64,000 bases of DNA from Hyphomicrobiales bacterium (GTDB lineage Bacteria > Pseudomonadota > Alphaproteobacteria > Rhizobiales > Devosiaceae), in contig JAIYDI010000015.1 in assembly GCA_027487555.1 (NCBI GenBank), positions 22,602 to 86,601 on the forward strand, written 5' to 3'. A program made the position numbers and the translations under genes. The notes under the pieces are model-generated. The model had not been told where the DNA came from and did no database searches. It saw nothing but the letters and a program-made list of their open reading frames with translations. How positions within the stretch are numbered: position 1 is the first letter of the stretch; each line of letters begins with the position of its first letter. Below, piece after piece: positions 55,057-63,662 of the stretch.

Positions 55057-56247
55057 CTACCGTTCAACCAGTTTGACGCGGGCATTGTACCAGTTCATCA
55101 GCGCCGAAGTGAGCAGCGACAGGGTGAGGTACACCGCCATGGTCATCGCGATCACCTCGATGGCACGCCCGGTCTGGTTGAGCGTGGTGCCGGTGAACAC
55201 ATTGACCAGCTCGGGATAGCCGATGGCGGCGCCGAGAGACGAGTTCTTGGTGAGGTTGAGATACTGGCTGGTGAGCGGCGGCACGATGACGCGCATCGCC
55301 TGCGGCACGACGACGAGCCGCAGCCGGTCGCCATCCTGCAGCCCCAGCGCCTGCGCGGCTTCGCTCTGGCCATGGCTGACCGAGAGGATGCCACCGCGCA
55401 CGGTTTCAGCGATGAAGGCCGCGGTATAAAGCGACAGGCCGAACAGCAGGGCGAGGAACTCGGGCGGAATATCGAGCCCGCCTTCGAAATTGAAGCGGTT
55501 CAGCACCGGCGGATCGAAGGTGACATTGGCGCCCGTAACCATGCCGAACAGGAAGGTCAGGCCGACGAGCAACCCGATGGAGCTGAAGAACACCGGGAAC
55601 CGGCGGCCCGTCTGCTCAAGGCGGCGCTTTGCCCAGATCCGCAGCACGATGATGGCGACGATGGCAAGGCCGAGCCCCACCCAGACCCAGCCGAACTGGT
55701 CATTGGGAATAGGCCTCGGCACGAAGATGCCGCGCTGGTTGATGAAGCTGTCGAACGGCAGCGCGATGGAATTGCGCACCGCCGGCATCGCCTTGAGCAC
55801 GGCGAAGTACCAGAAGAACAGCTGCAACAGCAGGGGGATATTGCGCAACGTCTCGATATAGACGGTGGCAAGTCCGCTGATGAGGAAGTTGCGGGAAAGC
55901 CGCGCGATTCCGACCACGAACCCGATCACCGTCGCGACCACGATGCCGATTGCGGCAACGAGGATGGTATTGGTGAGGCCGACGAGGAACGCCTGCCAAT
56001 AGTAGGAGGTTCGGTCCCACGCGAACAGCGTGAAGCTTATGTCGAAGCCAGCCGTCTTCCAAAGGAAGTCGAAGCCGGACGTCTTGTTCTGCGCCTTGAG
56101 ATTGACCGCCGTGTTGTTGACGATCCACACAAGGAAAACGACGACGGCGACAGCCACAACCGCCTGATACACGAAACCGCGGAACGCGGGATCGTTGAGC
56201 GATAGCTGACGCCTTGGGGGCGAATGCCCCACTTTGGGATGTGCCAT
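55057..56247 (-). CDS. aapQ: Amino-acid ABC transporter permease AapQ
   Basis: A 396-residue permease with the N-terminal segment SLNDPAFRGFVYQAVVAVAVVVFLVWIVNNTAVNL and the SRNFLISGLATVYIETLRNIPLLLQLFFWYFAVL segment of AapQ. The EAA loop is VVPQAMRVIVPPLTSQYLNLTKNSSLG. It begins the permease part of the operon about 210 bp after aapJ and precedes aapM by 10 bp. Confidence 0.93.
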   Translation of the reverse strand: MAHPKVGHSPPRRQLSLNDPAFRGFVYQAVVAVAVVVFLVWIVNNTAVNLKAQNKTSGFDFLWKTAGFDISFTLFAWDRTSYYWQAFLVGLTNTILVAAIGIVVATVIGFVVGIARLSRNFLISGLATVYIETLRNIPLLLQLFFWYFAVLKAMPAVRNSIALPFDSFINQRGIFVPRPIPNDQFGWVWVGLGLAIVAIIVLRIWAKRRLEQTGRRFPVFFSSIGLLVGLTFLFGMVTGANVTFDPPVLNRFNFEGGLDIPPEFLALLFGLSLYTAAFIAETVRGGILSVSHGQSEAAQALGLQDGDRLRLVVVPQAMRVIVPPLTSQYLNLTKNSSLGAAIGYPELVNVFTGTTLNQTGRAIEVIAMTMAVYLTLSLLTSALMNWYNARVKLVER

Positions 56248-56417
56248 GGGTCGCGATTGTCCTCTGCCCGGAAGACTGCACAGACCTCGTCCTCTCGCGT
56301 TTCAACGGAAACACGAAACAGATCGCGGTCATTGTTTCGTCGCGCTTCGGAAGCGGAAATCTCAGCCGCCCTTGCCGTAAACGCTCTAGCCCGGCGCGCG
56401 CCCGCACCGCGGCAGCG

Positions 56418-56447
56418 ACGGCCGACGCCCCGGAGGGCGCCGGCCGT
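56418..56447 (-). promoter_or_regulatory. Stem-loop between aapJ and aapQ
   Basis: ACGGCCG (56418-56424) and CGGCCGT (56441-56447) with inner arms CGCCC/GGGCG form a strong hairpin just after the aapJ stop. No T-run follows. Such structures often stabilise the 3' end of the binding-protein message, so that it outnumbers the permeases. Confidence 0.5.
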
Positions 56448-56458
56448 TCAGAACCGGA

Positions 56459-57490
56459 TCAGCGGATCGGCGGCGAGTACTGGATGCCACCATCGCGCCA
56501 CAGCGCGTTGAGGCCACGGGCAAGCCCGATCGGCGTATTCGGGCCGACGTGCTTGTCGTAGGACTCGGCGTAGTTACCGACGAGCTTGATGATCTGGTAA
56601 GCCCAGTCCTTGGTCAGGCCCATTGGCGTACCGAAGTCACCTTCGACGCCGAGCAGACGCTTGATCGCCGGATTGTCGGAGGCGAGCATCTCGTCGACAT
56701 TGGCCGAGGTCACGCCCAGCTCTTCAGCTTCGAGCAGCGCGTAATAGGTCCAGCGGGCAATGTTGAACCAGCCATCGTCGCCCTGACGCACCACCGGGCC
56801 GAGCGGCTCCTTGGAGATGATCTCGGGCAGGATGATGTGGTCGGCCGGGTTGGCGAACTTCGAACGTTCGGCAGCGAGTGCCGAGGAGTCGGTGGTGTAC
56901 ACGTCGCAGCGGCCGTCTTCATAGGCCTTCACGACTTCGTCCTGATCGACGAACACGACGGTCTTGAATTCCAGCTTGTTGGCGGCGAAGTAGTCGGCCG
57001 CATTCAGCTCGGTCGTGGTGCCGGACTCGATGCAGATGGCGGCGCCGCTCAGCTCGAGAGCCGAATTGATGCCGTCGGCCTTGCGAACCATGAAGCCCTG
57101 GCCGTCATAGAACATGGTGCCGACAAACTTGATGCCGAGCTGCGTGTCGCGGCTCATGGTCCAGGTTGTCGTGCGGCTCAGAACGTCGATTTCGCCAGCC
57201 GACAGGGCGGTGAAGCGCTCCTGCGAGGTCAGCGAGGTATAGCGGACGGAGTCGGCATTGTTGAACACTGCCGCGGCGAGCGCACGGCAATAGTCGACTT
57301 CGAGACCCGTCCACACGTTGTTCGAATCCGGGGCGGAGAAGCCCGGCACGCCGCCGGTCACGCCGCACTGGACATAGCCCTTGGCCTTGATGGCGTCGAG
57401 CGTCGGCGACACGGTCGCCTGCGCGAACGCACTGGTGGCCGCGAGCCCGAGGCCCGCCGCCAGTGCGATCGAGAGCAGTTTCTTTGACAT
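56459..57490 (-). CDS. aapJ: Amino-acid ABC transporter substrate-binding protein AapJ
   Basis: A 343-residue periplasmic binding protein (SBP family 3) for L-amino acids. Signal peptide 1-24 (ends SAFAQA), then KGYVQCGVTGGVPGFSAPDSNNVWTGLEVDYCRALAAAVF, typical of AapJ/BztA. The C-terminal KHVGPNTPIGLARGLNALWRDGGIQYSPP matches the family closely. Each member of aapJQMP is present in order. The promoter lies in the 216-bp region divergent from metC. Confidence 0.95.
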   Translation of the reverse strand: MSKKLLSIALAAGLGLAATSAFAQATVSPTLDAIKAKGYVQCGVTGGVPGFSAPDSNNVWTGLEVDYCRALAAAVFNNADSVRYTSLTSQERFTALSAGEIDVLSRTTTWTMSRDTQLGIKFVGTMFYDGQGFMVRKADGINSALELSGAAICIESGTTTELNAADYFAANKLEFKTVVFVDQDEVVKAYEDGRCDVYTTDSSALAAERSKFANPADHIILPEIISKEPLGPVVRQGDDGWFNIARWTYYALLEAEELGVTSANVDEMLASDNPAIKRLLGVEGDFGTPMGLTKDWAYQIIKLVGNYAESYDKHVGPNTPIGLARGLNALWRDGGIQYSPPIR

Positions 57491-57652
57491 TGGTTTTCCC
57501 TTGGTTCCTGACCCGAGTTGTTTTGTGCTGCCGGCCTATCGCTGACCGGTCCTGCGGCACCTCCGCTATGAAGGCGGATGTGATGCTGCTATGCATCGAA
57601 GCGGCATTCCGCCGTCGCGTCAAGCACAATGGCGGAAATGCGGCAGCCATTC

Positions 57653-57669
57653 TGACCAATTGTTGGTCA
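57653..57669. promoter_or_regulatory. 17-bp palindrome between aapJ and metC
   Basis: TGACCAA (57653-57659) and TTGGTCA (57663-57669) are perfect 7-bp arms around a TTG centre. The site is 38 bp before the metC start and 163 bp from aapJ, so it is a likely operator for a dimeric regulator acting on metC or both genes. The regulator is not encoded beside it. Confidence 0.6.
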
Positions 57670-57706
57670 ATTATGCTGCTTGAGCAAGATTTGTGCAGGG
57701 TTTTGA

Positions 57707-58888
57707 ATGAATCGCGAGCAGAAGCGCTCCAACCGGGCTGTGGAAACCATCGTCACCCATGGCGGGCGACACCCCGAGGATCACCATGGTTATGTGAATA
57801 CCCCCGTCTATCGCGGGTCGACCGTGATCTTCCGAACCCTCGCCGAACTCGATGACTACAGCCGCCCGCTGCGTTATGGGCGCTATGACAGCCCTACGAC
57901 ACAGTCGGCGGCGGAACTTGTATCGGAGCTGGAAGGCGCCACCGGCACGGTGCTCGCGCCCTCGGGACTCGCCGCCATATCCACGGCATTGCTGGCGGTC
58001 CTGTCGGCCGGCGACGACGTGCTGATCACCGACAGCGCCTATGACCCGACGCGGCACTTCGCCACAGAGGCTCTTGGCCGGCTCGGCGTGACCGCGCGTT
58101 TCTACGATCCTCGCATCGGCACCGGCATTGCCGAACTGATCCGCGAGAATACGCGCGCCGTCTTCACCGAAAGCCCCGGTTCGCTGACCTTCGAGGTACA
58201 GGATCTGCCGGCCATCGCCGATATCGCCCATAGCCGCGGCGCGGCGGTGATCGTCGACAATTCCTGGGCCTCACCCGTGTACTATCATCCGCTCGCCATG
58301 GGCGCGGATCTGGTCCTGCATGCCGGCACCAAGATGTTCGTCGGCCATTCGGACGTGATGATCGGCACCGTGTCGGCAAATGCCGCCTGGTGGCCGAAGC
58401 TCAACCGCTCGGCGCGGCTGTTTGGTACCACAGTTTCGCCCGACGACGCCTACCTGATGGCACGCGGCATGCGCACCCTCGCCATCCGCATGAAGGAACA
58501 CAGCGCCCGCTCGAACGAAATGGCGACCTGGCTCGCGTCTCAGTCCGACGTGCTGGAGGTCTATCACCCGGCCCTGCCCTCGCATCCCGGCCATGACATC
58601 TGGAAGCGGGATTTCACCGGCGCGGGCAGCCTGTTTGCCTTCCGCCTGGCACCGCGGCCACGCACCGCGATTGCGGCGATGGTGGATGGGTTCGAGCAGT
58701 TTTCCATGGGCTATTCCTGGGGCGGCTACGAGAGCCTCTGCATCCCGTTCGACCCGACGAAATCGCGCAGCGCCACGACCTGGGCGGCCGAGGGCAACAT
58801 GTTCCGCATGCATGTGGGGCTCGAGGATATCGGCGACCTGAAGGCCGATATCGCCGCAGCGCTCGATCGTTACCGCCAGGCAGGCTGA
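57707..58888 (+). CDS. metC: Cystathionine beta-lyase
   Basis: A 393-residue PLP enzyme of the Cys/Met metabolism family, cleaving cystathionine to homocysteine, pyruvate and ammonia in methionine synthesis. PLP-binding elements are APSGLAAISTALLAVL (phosphate loop), VIVDNSWASPVYY and the Schiff-base Lys in LHAGTKMFVGHSDV. The C-terminal segment SWGGYESL is shared by beta-lyases. The length matches. The GAATG context lacks a strong ribosome site. Divergent from aapJ. Confidence 0.93.
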   Translation: MNREQKRSNRAVETIVTHGGRHPEDHHGYVNTPVYRGSTVIFRTLAELDDYSRPLRYGRYDSPTTQSAAELVSELEGATGTVLAPSGLAAISTALLAVLSAGDDVLITDSAYDPTRHFATEALGRLGVTARFYDPRIGTGIAELIRENTRAVFTESPGSLTFEVQDLPAIADIAHSRGAAVIVDNSWASPVYYHPLAMGADLVLHAGTKMFVGHSDVMIGTVSANAAWWPKLNRSARLFGTTVSPDDAYLMARGMRTLAIRMKEHSARSNEMATWLASQSDVLEVYHPALPSHPGHDIWKRDFTGAGSLFAFRLAPRPRTAIAAMVDGFEQFSMGYSWGGYESLCIPFDPTKSRSATTWAAEGNMFRMHVGLEDIGDLKADIAAALDRYRQAG

Positions 58889-58907
58889 GGCGGCTCAGGC
58901 GGACGCC

Positions 58908-59681
58908 TCACCCAACCGGGCTGCGCTTTTTCGGAATTTGTCGGCGCAGCAGCCGCCGGAGCGCCAGGGGGCGCAGTTCGACGGACTGTTCCGACGTGAT
59001 GCGGAACACCCAGCCGCGCAGCGCGAACAGGTTGCGCACCGCCACCGCACCGAAGGCCCCGAGCGCGATGCCCGCGAGCACATCGGTCGGGTAATGCGCA
59101 TTGACCACGATGCGGCTGAACCCGATCACCGCTGCCAGCAGCAGTAATGGCCGCAACGTACCGGGCACGAGGAAGGCGATGGCGAAGGCAAAGGCGAAGC
59201 TCGTCGTTGTGTGGCCGGACGGGAGGCTCTGCCAGGCAAAGTCCTCAAACGACGGCCCCTTCAGCGAGAAGGAGCCGACGCTGTCGAGGAGCTTCGGGCG
59301 GGCCCGACCGATGAGATTTTTCAGCAGGGTGCTGGTAATCCCCGGCAGCCCTACGGCGAGGAAGACGAAGCCGAACCCGGTGGCGAGCTGCTTGAGCGCC
59401 GTCTTCACCAGCTTCATCGGGTGCAGTGCCGACAGCAGCCGCAGCAGCAGGAAGCCGATGAGCGCCGGATAGAGAATCCAGGCCGAATCGCCAAGCTCGG
59501 TGGCATCGCGAAAGAATTCGCGCAGGCCATCCGGCAGCGCCACAGCCCAGCGCACGACGATTTCGTCGCTTAGTCGCAGCACGAAGAAAAGCGTGAGAAA
59601 AATTGAGACGCTGGCCAGCAGCGACGCGATGAAAGACCGGGACGGCACCAGGACGGGCCAGAGGCTGGTGAGATGACGCAT
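58908..59681 (-). CDS. PAP2-family membrane phosphatase
   Basis: A 257-residue membrane protein with six hydrophobic segments. The PAP2 signature is complete: KNLIGRARP (domain 1), PSGHTTTS (domain 2) and SRIVVNAHYPTDVLAG (domain 3, containing Arg, His and Asp). It dephosphorylates lipid phosphates, such as phosphatidate, phosphatidylglycerophosphate or undecaprenyl pyrophosphate, at the periplasmic face; which one is not determined. The basic C-terminus (RRQIPKKR) is unusual. It converges with metC, 20 bp away. Confidence 0.9.
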   Translation of the reverse strand: MRHLTSLWPVLVPSRSFIASLLASVSIFLTLFFVLRLSDEIVVRWAVALPDGLREFFRDATELGDSAWILYPALIGFLLLRLLSALHPMKLVKTALKQLATGFGFVFLAVGLPGITSTLLKNLIGRARPKLLDSVGSFSLKGPSFEDFAWQSLPSGHTTTSFAFAFAIAFLVPGTLRPLLLLAAVIGFSRIVVNAHYPTDVLAGIALGAFGAVAVRNLFALRGWVFRITSEQSVELRPLALRRLLRRQIPKKRSPVG

Positions 59682-59765
59682 GGCGGCATGTGACCAAACT
59701 CGTCCGATCCGTCAACTCCCCGCCTTGCTCTTTTGCAGCTTTGCAGCTAACGGATGGCGTCAAGT

Positions 59766-59842
59766 CGGGGTATAGCTCAGCCTGGTAGAGCACCGGTTTT
59801 GGGAACCGGTGGTCGAGTGTTCGAATCACTCTGCCCCGACCA
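59766..59842 (+). tRNA. tRNA-Pro(TGG)
   Basis: A 77-nt tRNA with encoded CCA. Acceptor CGGGGTA pairs with TGCCCCG (one wobble). The anticodon stem CCGGT/ACCGG encloses TTTGGGA, giving anticodon TGG. The T-loop contains GTTCGAATC. It lies 20 bp before the NDUFS4-like gene. Confidence 0.95.
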
Positions 59843-59861
59843 TCACTTGACGAGGACGAAA

Positions 59862-60167
59862 ATGACCGCACGCATCTTCCGCCCGGCACCGAACGCCATG
59901 CAGTCGGGCCGCGGCCAGTCGAAGGAATGGGTGCTGGTGCATGCCCCCCAGACGGCGCGGGAGATCGAGCCGCTGATGGGTTATACCTCGTCGGCAGAAA
60001 CGCGCACCCAGATCAAGCTCAGTTTCGATTCGCTGGACGAGGCCGAGGCCTATGCGCGCCGCAATGGCATTGCCTACCAGGTGCTGCCCGACCACAAGCC
60101 GACCGTGAAGCGGGCGAGCTATTCGGATAATTTCCGCTCCGACCGCAAGACGCCCTGGACGCACTGA
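59862..60167 (+). CDS. NADH dehydrogenase accessory subunit (NDUFS4-like)
   Basis: A 101-residue protein of the ETC complex I subunit conserved-region family, equivalent to mitochondrial NDUFS4 (18 kDa), a supernumerary subunit of respiratory complex I in alphaproteobacteria. Matching segments are ARIFRPAPNAMQSGR, KEWVLVHAP, MGYTSSAETRTQIKLSFDSLDEAEAYARRNGI and the C-terminal YSDNFRSDRKTPWTH. The ATG at 59862 lies 20 bp after the tRNA-Pro. Typical of Hyphomicrobiales. Confidence 0.93.
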   Translation: MTARIFRPAPNAMQSGRGQSKEWVLVHAPQTAREIEPLMGYTSSAETRTQIKLSFDSLDEAEAYARRNGIAYQVLPDHKPTVKRASYSDNFRSDRKTPWTH

Positions 60168-60174
60168 GGGCGCT

Positions 60175-61110
60175 ATGGGCTGGCGGCGGCACATTGCTGG
60201 TGCAGCCACGGCACTGCTCCTCGCAAGCGCGGCCCTGCCCGCCTCCGCCGCGCCGGCGCTTTGGCGTGTTGCGGATGATGACAGTGCCATCTGGATCTTC
60301 GGCGCCGTTCACATTCTCGATCAGCCGCGTGACTGGCGCAGCCTCGCCTTCGATCTGGCGCTGGCCCATGCGCGCGAGGTGTGGTTCGAGATGGTGCTCG
60401 ACGCGCCCTCGATCGCAACGCTTACCCGGCTCAGCATCACCGAAGGCTATTACAGCGACGGCACGACGCTGTGGTCCCATCTCGACGCCGACCAGGCGAA
60501 GCGCGTCGAAGCCGCGGTAGTCGCCGCGGGGCTGACGCGCGAGGCGATCGGCCAGATGCGCCCCTGGCTCGCGAGCACGACGCTGGCCGCCACGATGAGC
60601 AGCGAGGGCGGCATGGCCAGCCTCGCCGGCGTCGAAATGACGGTCGGCGCCGAGATTCCGGCCAACCGGCAGCGAGGGCTCGAAACCCCTGAGGAGCAGT
60701 TCGCGCTGATTGGCGGCATGTCGAACGAGGATCAGATCGCCGCTTTGCTGGAAACCGCCGACGCCCTGACCTCCGGACAGGCGGAAGCCGATATCGACGA
60801 CCTGTATGGCGCATGGATCTCGGGTAACCAGGTCGGTCTCGGCAAGACCATCAATAGCGGAATCGGCGCGCCGGGCGACAAGCTGTTCGATCGCTTGCTC
60901 GGCGACCGCAACAAGCGCTGGCTGCCCGAGGCAGAGCGTCTGCTCGAGACCAATGTCCCCGCGATCATGATCGTTGGCGCGGGACACCTTGTCGGGCCGG
61001 TGGGCCTGCCGGCGCTGCTGGGTCAGGCGGGCTACGAGGTGGCGCGGGTGGAAGATACCGGCGCCGCAGTGCTCGATGGCCCGCGCATGGGGACTGGTTT
61101 GCCGCGGTAG
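60175..61110 (+). CDS. TraB/GumN family protein
   Basis: A 311-residue exported protein. A signal peptide (1-26, cleavage near PASAAP) precedes LWRVADDDSAIWIFGAVHIL, the family start with its GxxH, and the C-terminal segment contains VGAGHLVGPVGLPALLGQAGYEV with the second GxxH. These two motifs define the TraB/GumN (Tiki-like) fold, some members of which are metalloproteases; the activity here is unknown. It begins 8 bp after the NDUFS4-like gene. Confidence 0.87.
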   Translation: MGWRRHIAGAATALLLASAALPASAAPALWRVADDDSAIWIFGAVHILDQPRDWRSLAFDLALAHAREVWFEMVLDAPSIATLTRLSITEGYYSDGTTLWSHLDADQAKRVEAAVVAAGLTREAIGQMRPWLASTTLAATMSSEGGMASLAGVEMTVGAEIPANRQRGLETPEEQFALIGGMSNEDQIAALLETADALTSGQAEADIDDLYGAWISGNQVGLGKTINSGIGAPGDKLFDRLLGDRNKRWLPEAERLLETNVPAIMIVGAGHLVGPVGLPALLGQAGYEVARVEDTGAAVLDGPRMGTGLPR

Positions 61111-61122
61111 ACACCGCACTTT

Positions 61123-61270
61123 CCCTCTCCCGCCTGCGGGAGAGGGTGGCGCGGAGCGCCGGGTGAGGGGTGCAAAGTACACCGGATTCTGCTGTGCGGA
61201 TAGAAGCTTAGCGCAAGCGGCTCCCCCCACCCCCGGCTTCGCCGGACCCTCTCCCGTAAACGGGAGAGGG
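61123..61270. repeat. Inverted pair of palindromic intergenic repeats
   Basis: Two hairpins with the same stem, CCCTCTCCCG/CGGGAGAGGG, at 61123-61146 and 61247-61270, lie in opposite orientation. Each is followed on its inner side by a second short stem (GGCGC/GCGCC at 61148-61160, CCGGC/GCCGG at 61233-61245). They are REP-like elements common in alphaproteobacteria and lie between convergent genes, so they may act as a two-way terminator. Confidence 0.8.
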
Positions 61271-61316
61271 AACCGACTGCGAAATCCGACGACAGGGTAC
61301 CGACTGAGAGATTTCC

Positions 61317-62468
61317 TCAAACCTCCGAAAACTTCGTCCACTTTCCGTCGTTCTGCGACGACGCCACCGAGGCCATGATGAACTCGATGCCCTCGATGCC
61401 ATCGGCCAGGTTCGGCAGCAGGCCTTCGACCGCCGCGCCATCGCCGCGGATGACCTGAGCGAACTGGCTGTAGAGCGTGGCGAAGGCTTCGAGATAGCCT
61501 TCCGGATGGCCGCCGGGAATGCGGACATTCATCGAGGCGGCTGGGGGAGCCGAGATGGCACCGCCACGGGTGAGCAGCTGCTTCGGCTTGCCGAACTCCG
61601 AGAACCACATCTCGTTGGGGTTTTCCTGCCGCCACTCGATGCCGCCCTTGTCGCCATAGACGCGGAGCTTCAGGCCATTCTCGTTGCCGACCGCGACCTG
61701 GCTGGCCCAGAGCATGCCCTTCGCCCCGCCTTCGAAGCGCAGGAGGATATGCACATTGTCGTCGACCTCGCGGCCCGGCACGAAGGCGGTGAGGTCGGCG
61801 CTCACGGCCTGGGTCTTGAGGCCGGTGACGAAGCGCAACAGATTATAAGCATGCGTGCCGATATCGCCGATGGCGCCACCCGCACCCGAGCGCTTCGGGT
61901 CGGTGCGCCAGCTCGCCTGCTTGTTGCCCGGATCGGCGGCGACGGTCAGCCAGTCCTGCACATATTCGGCCTGCACGACGCGCAGCGTACCGAGCGCGCC
62001 CGAGGCAACGAGATCACGCGCCTGCCGGATGAGCGGATAGCCGGTGTAATTGTGGGTGAGAAGGAACTTCGCGCCGTTCTTCGGCTTCACGTCGCGCAGC
62101 GCACGCGCGTCCTCCAGCGTCGAGGTCAGCGGCTTGTCGCAGATGACGTGGATGCCGGCTTCGAGGAAGGCCTTGGCGGGCCCGAAATGCACATGGTTGG
62201 GGGTGACGATCGACACCGCCTGAATGCCATCGGGACGCGCCGCTTCCTTCACCGCCATCTCCTCATAGGAGGTATAGATGCGGTCGTCGGCGAACCCGAG
62301 ATTGCGGCCCGATTCGCGCGCGGTGTCCGGGTTGGACGAGAGCGCGCCCGCCACCAGATCGTAATCGCCATCGATACGCGCCGCGATGCGGTGCACATAA
62401 CCGATGAATGCCCCGCTGCCGCCGCCGACCATGCCGAGGCGAATGCGCTTGGCGCCGTTTTCTGCCAT
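61317..62468 (-). CDS. Gfo/Idh/MocA-family oxidoreductase
   Basis: A 383-residue NAD(P)-dependent dehydrogenase for sugars or inositols. The Rossmann motif is LGMVGGGSGAFIGYVHR (about 9-25), the catalytic Lys lies in HVICDKPLTS (usually EKP, here DKP), and GGAIGDIGTHAYNLLRF is the conserved central segment with the catalytic Asp/His. The C-domain carries substrate contacts. AGAGG precedes the ATG at 62468. It lies downstream of a sugar isomerase gene on the same strand. Confidence 0.9.
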   Translation of the reverse strand: MAENGAKRIRLGMVGGGSGAFIGYVHRIAARIDGDYDLVAGALSSNPDTARESGRNLGFADDRIYTSYEEMAVKEAARPDGIQAVSIVTPNHVHFGPAKAFLEAGIHVICDKPLTSTLEDARALRDVKPKNGAKFLLTHNYTGYPLIRQARDLVASGALGTLRVVQAEYVQDWLTVAADPGNKQASWRTDPKRSGAGGAIGDIGTHAYNLLRFVTGLKTQAVSADLTAFVPGREVDDNVHILLRFEGGAKGMLWASQVAVGNENGLKLRVYGDKGGIEWRQENPNEMWFSEFGKPKQLLTRGGAISAPPAASMNVRIPGGHPEGYLEAFATLYSQFAQVIRGDGAAVEGLLPNLADGIEGIEFIMASVASSQNDGKWTKFSEV

Positions 62469-62520
62469 TTTTCCTCTTCCCTGTAGTTCAGTGCCCGGGC
62501 GCTGCAATTGCGCTCCGGGT

Positions 62521-62590
62521 CACCCCGGCGAAGGCCGGGGCCCAGCTTGTGTTATCGCCGGATGGATCCCGGCCTGCGCCGGGATAACAT
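62521..62590. repeat. Palindromic intergenic repeat with two hairpins
   Basis: CCCCGGC (62523-62529) with GCCGGGG (62534-62540), and ATCCCGGC (62566-62573) with GCCGGGAT (62578-62585), form two neighbouring hairpins between the oxidoreductase and isomerase genes. Such CCGGC-type repeats are scattered through alphaproteobacterial genomes and may shape the mRNA between genes. Confidence 0.75.
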
Positions 62591-62606
62591 CGCGACGCGA
62601 GGCCCC

Positions 62607-63662
62607 TCACTCGAGCCCGAGCATCTTGCGGTTGGCGGCCTTGTCGGTACCCGAGGAGGCGAAATCGTCGAACGCCTTCTCCGTGACGCGGATGATGTGG
62701 CTCGAAATGAAGGGCGCGCCCTCCTCAGCCCCCTGCTCCGCCGACTTGATGGCGCATTCCCACTCGAGCACCGCCCAGCCATCGAAGCCATAGGCGGAGA
62801 GCTTGGAGAAGATGCCGGCGAAATCCACCTGGCCGTCGCCGAGCGAACGGAAGCGGCCGGCCCGGTTCACCCAGCTCTGGAAGCCGCCATAGACGCCCTG
62901 CTTGCCGGTGGGGTTGAACTCGGCATCCTTGACGTGGAAGGCGCGGATCCGCTCGTGGTAGAAATCGATATACTGCAGGTAGTCGAGCTGCTGCAGCACG
63001 AAATGCGACGGATCGTAGAGCAGGTTGGCGCGCGGATGGTTCTTCACCCGCTCGAGGAACATCTCGTAGGTGACACCATCATGCAGGTCTTCACCCGGAT
63101 GGATTTCGTAGCAGACATCGACACCCGACGCGTCGAAGGCATCGAGAATCGGCGTCCAGCGGCGGGCGAGTTCATCGAAGGCTTCCTCGACGAGGCCGGC
63201 CGGGCGCTGCGGCCACGGATAGAGATAGGGCCAGGCGAGCGCACCCGAGAACGTCGCATGCGCCTTGAGCCCGAGATTTTCGGATGCCTTGGCAGCCCAG
63301 AGCAACTGCTGCACTGCCCACTCGGTGCGGGCCTTGGAATTGCCATGCACGGATTTCGGCGCGAAGCCATCGAAGGCAGTGTCATAGGCCGGATGCACGG
63401 CGACGAGCTGGCCCTGCAGATGCGTCGACAGCTCGGTGATCTCGAGCCCGTGGCTCTTCACGATGCCCTTGAGCTCGTCGGCATAGGTCTTCGAGGTCGC
63501 CGCCTTTTCCAGGTCGATGAAGCTCGATACCCAAGTAGGGATCTGCACGCCCTTGTAGCCCAGCTCGGCGGCCCAGCCGCAGATATGGTCGAGCGTGTCG
63601 AACGGCGCCTTGTCGCCCGCGAACTGGGCGAGAAAGATCGCCGGCCCTTTGATGGTGCGCAT
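62607..63662 (-). CDS. Sugar phosphate isomerase/epimerase family protein
   Basis: A 351-residue TIM-barrel protein of the AP-endonuclease-2/xylose-isomerase-like superfamily. Segments include LGYKGVQIPTW near residue 37, ITELSTHLQGQ, VDVCYEIHPGEDLHDG with the metal-binding Glu, NLLYDPSHFVLQQLDYLQYI, FHVKDAEF, and the C-terminal WAVLEWECAIK. These Glu, His and Asp residues form the divalent-metal site. It precedes the Gfo/Idh gene by about 138 bp, a common pairing in sugar or inositol catabolism. GGAGG precedes the ATG at 63662. Confidence 0.9.
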   Translation of the reverse strand: MRTIKGPAIFLAQFAGDKAPFDTLDHICGWAAELGYKGVQIPTWVSSFIDLEKAATSKTYADELKGIVKSHGLEITELSTHLQGQLVAVHPAYDTAFDGFAPKSVHGNSKARTEWAVQQLLWAAKASENLGLKAHATFSGALAWPYLYPWPQRPAGLVEEAFDELARRWTPILDAFDASGVDVCYEIHPGEDLHDGVTYEMFLERVKNHPRANLLYDPSHFVLQQLDYLQYIDFYHERIRAFHVKDAEFNPTGKQGVYGGFQSWVNRAGRFRSLGDGQVDFAGIFSKLSAYGFDGWAVLEWECAIKSAEQGAEEGAPFISSHIIRVTEKAFDDFASSGTDKAANRKMLGLE

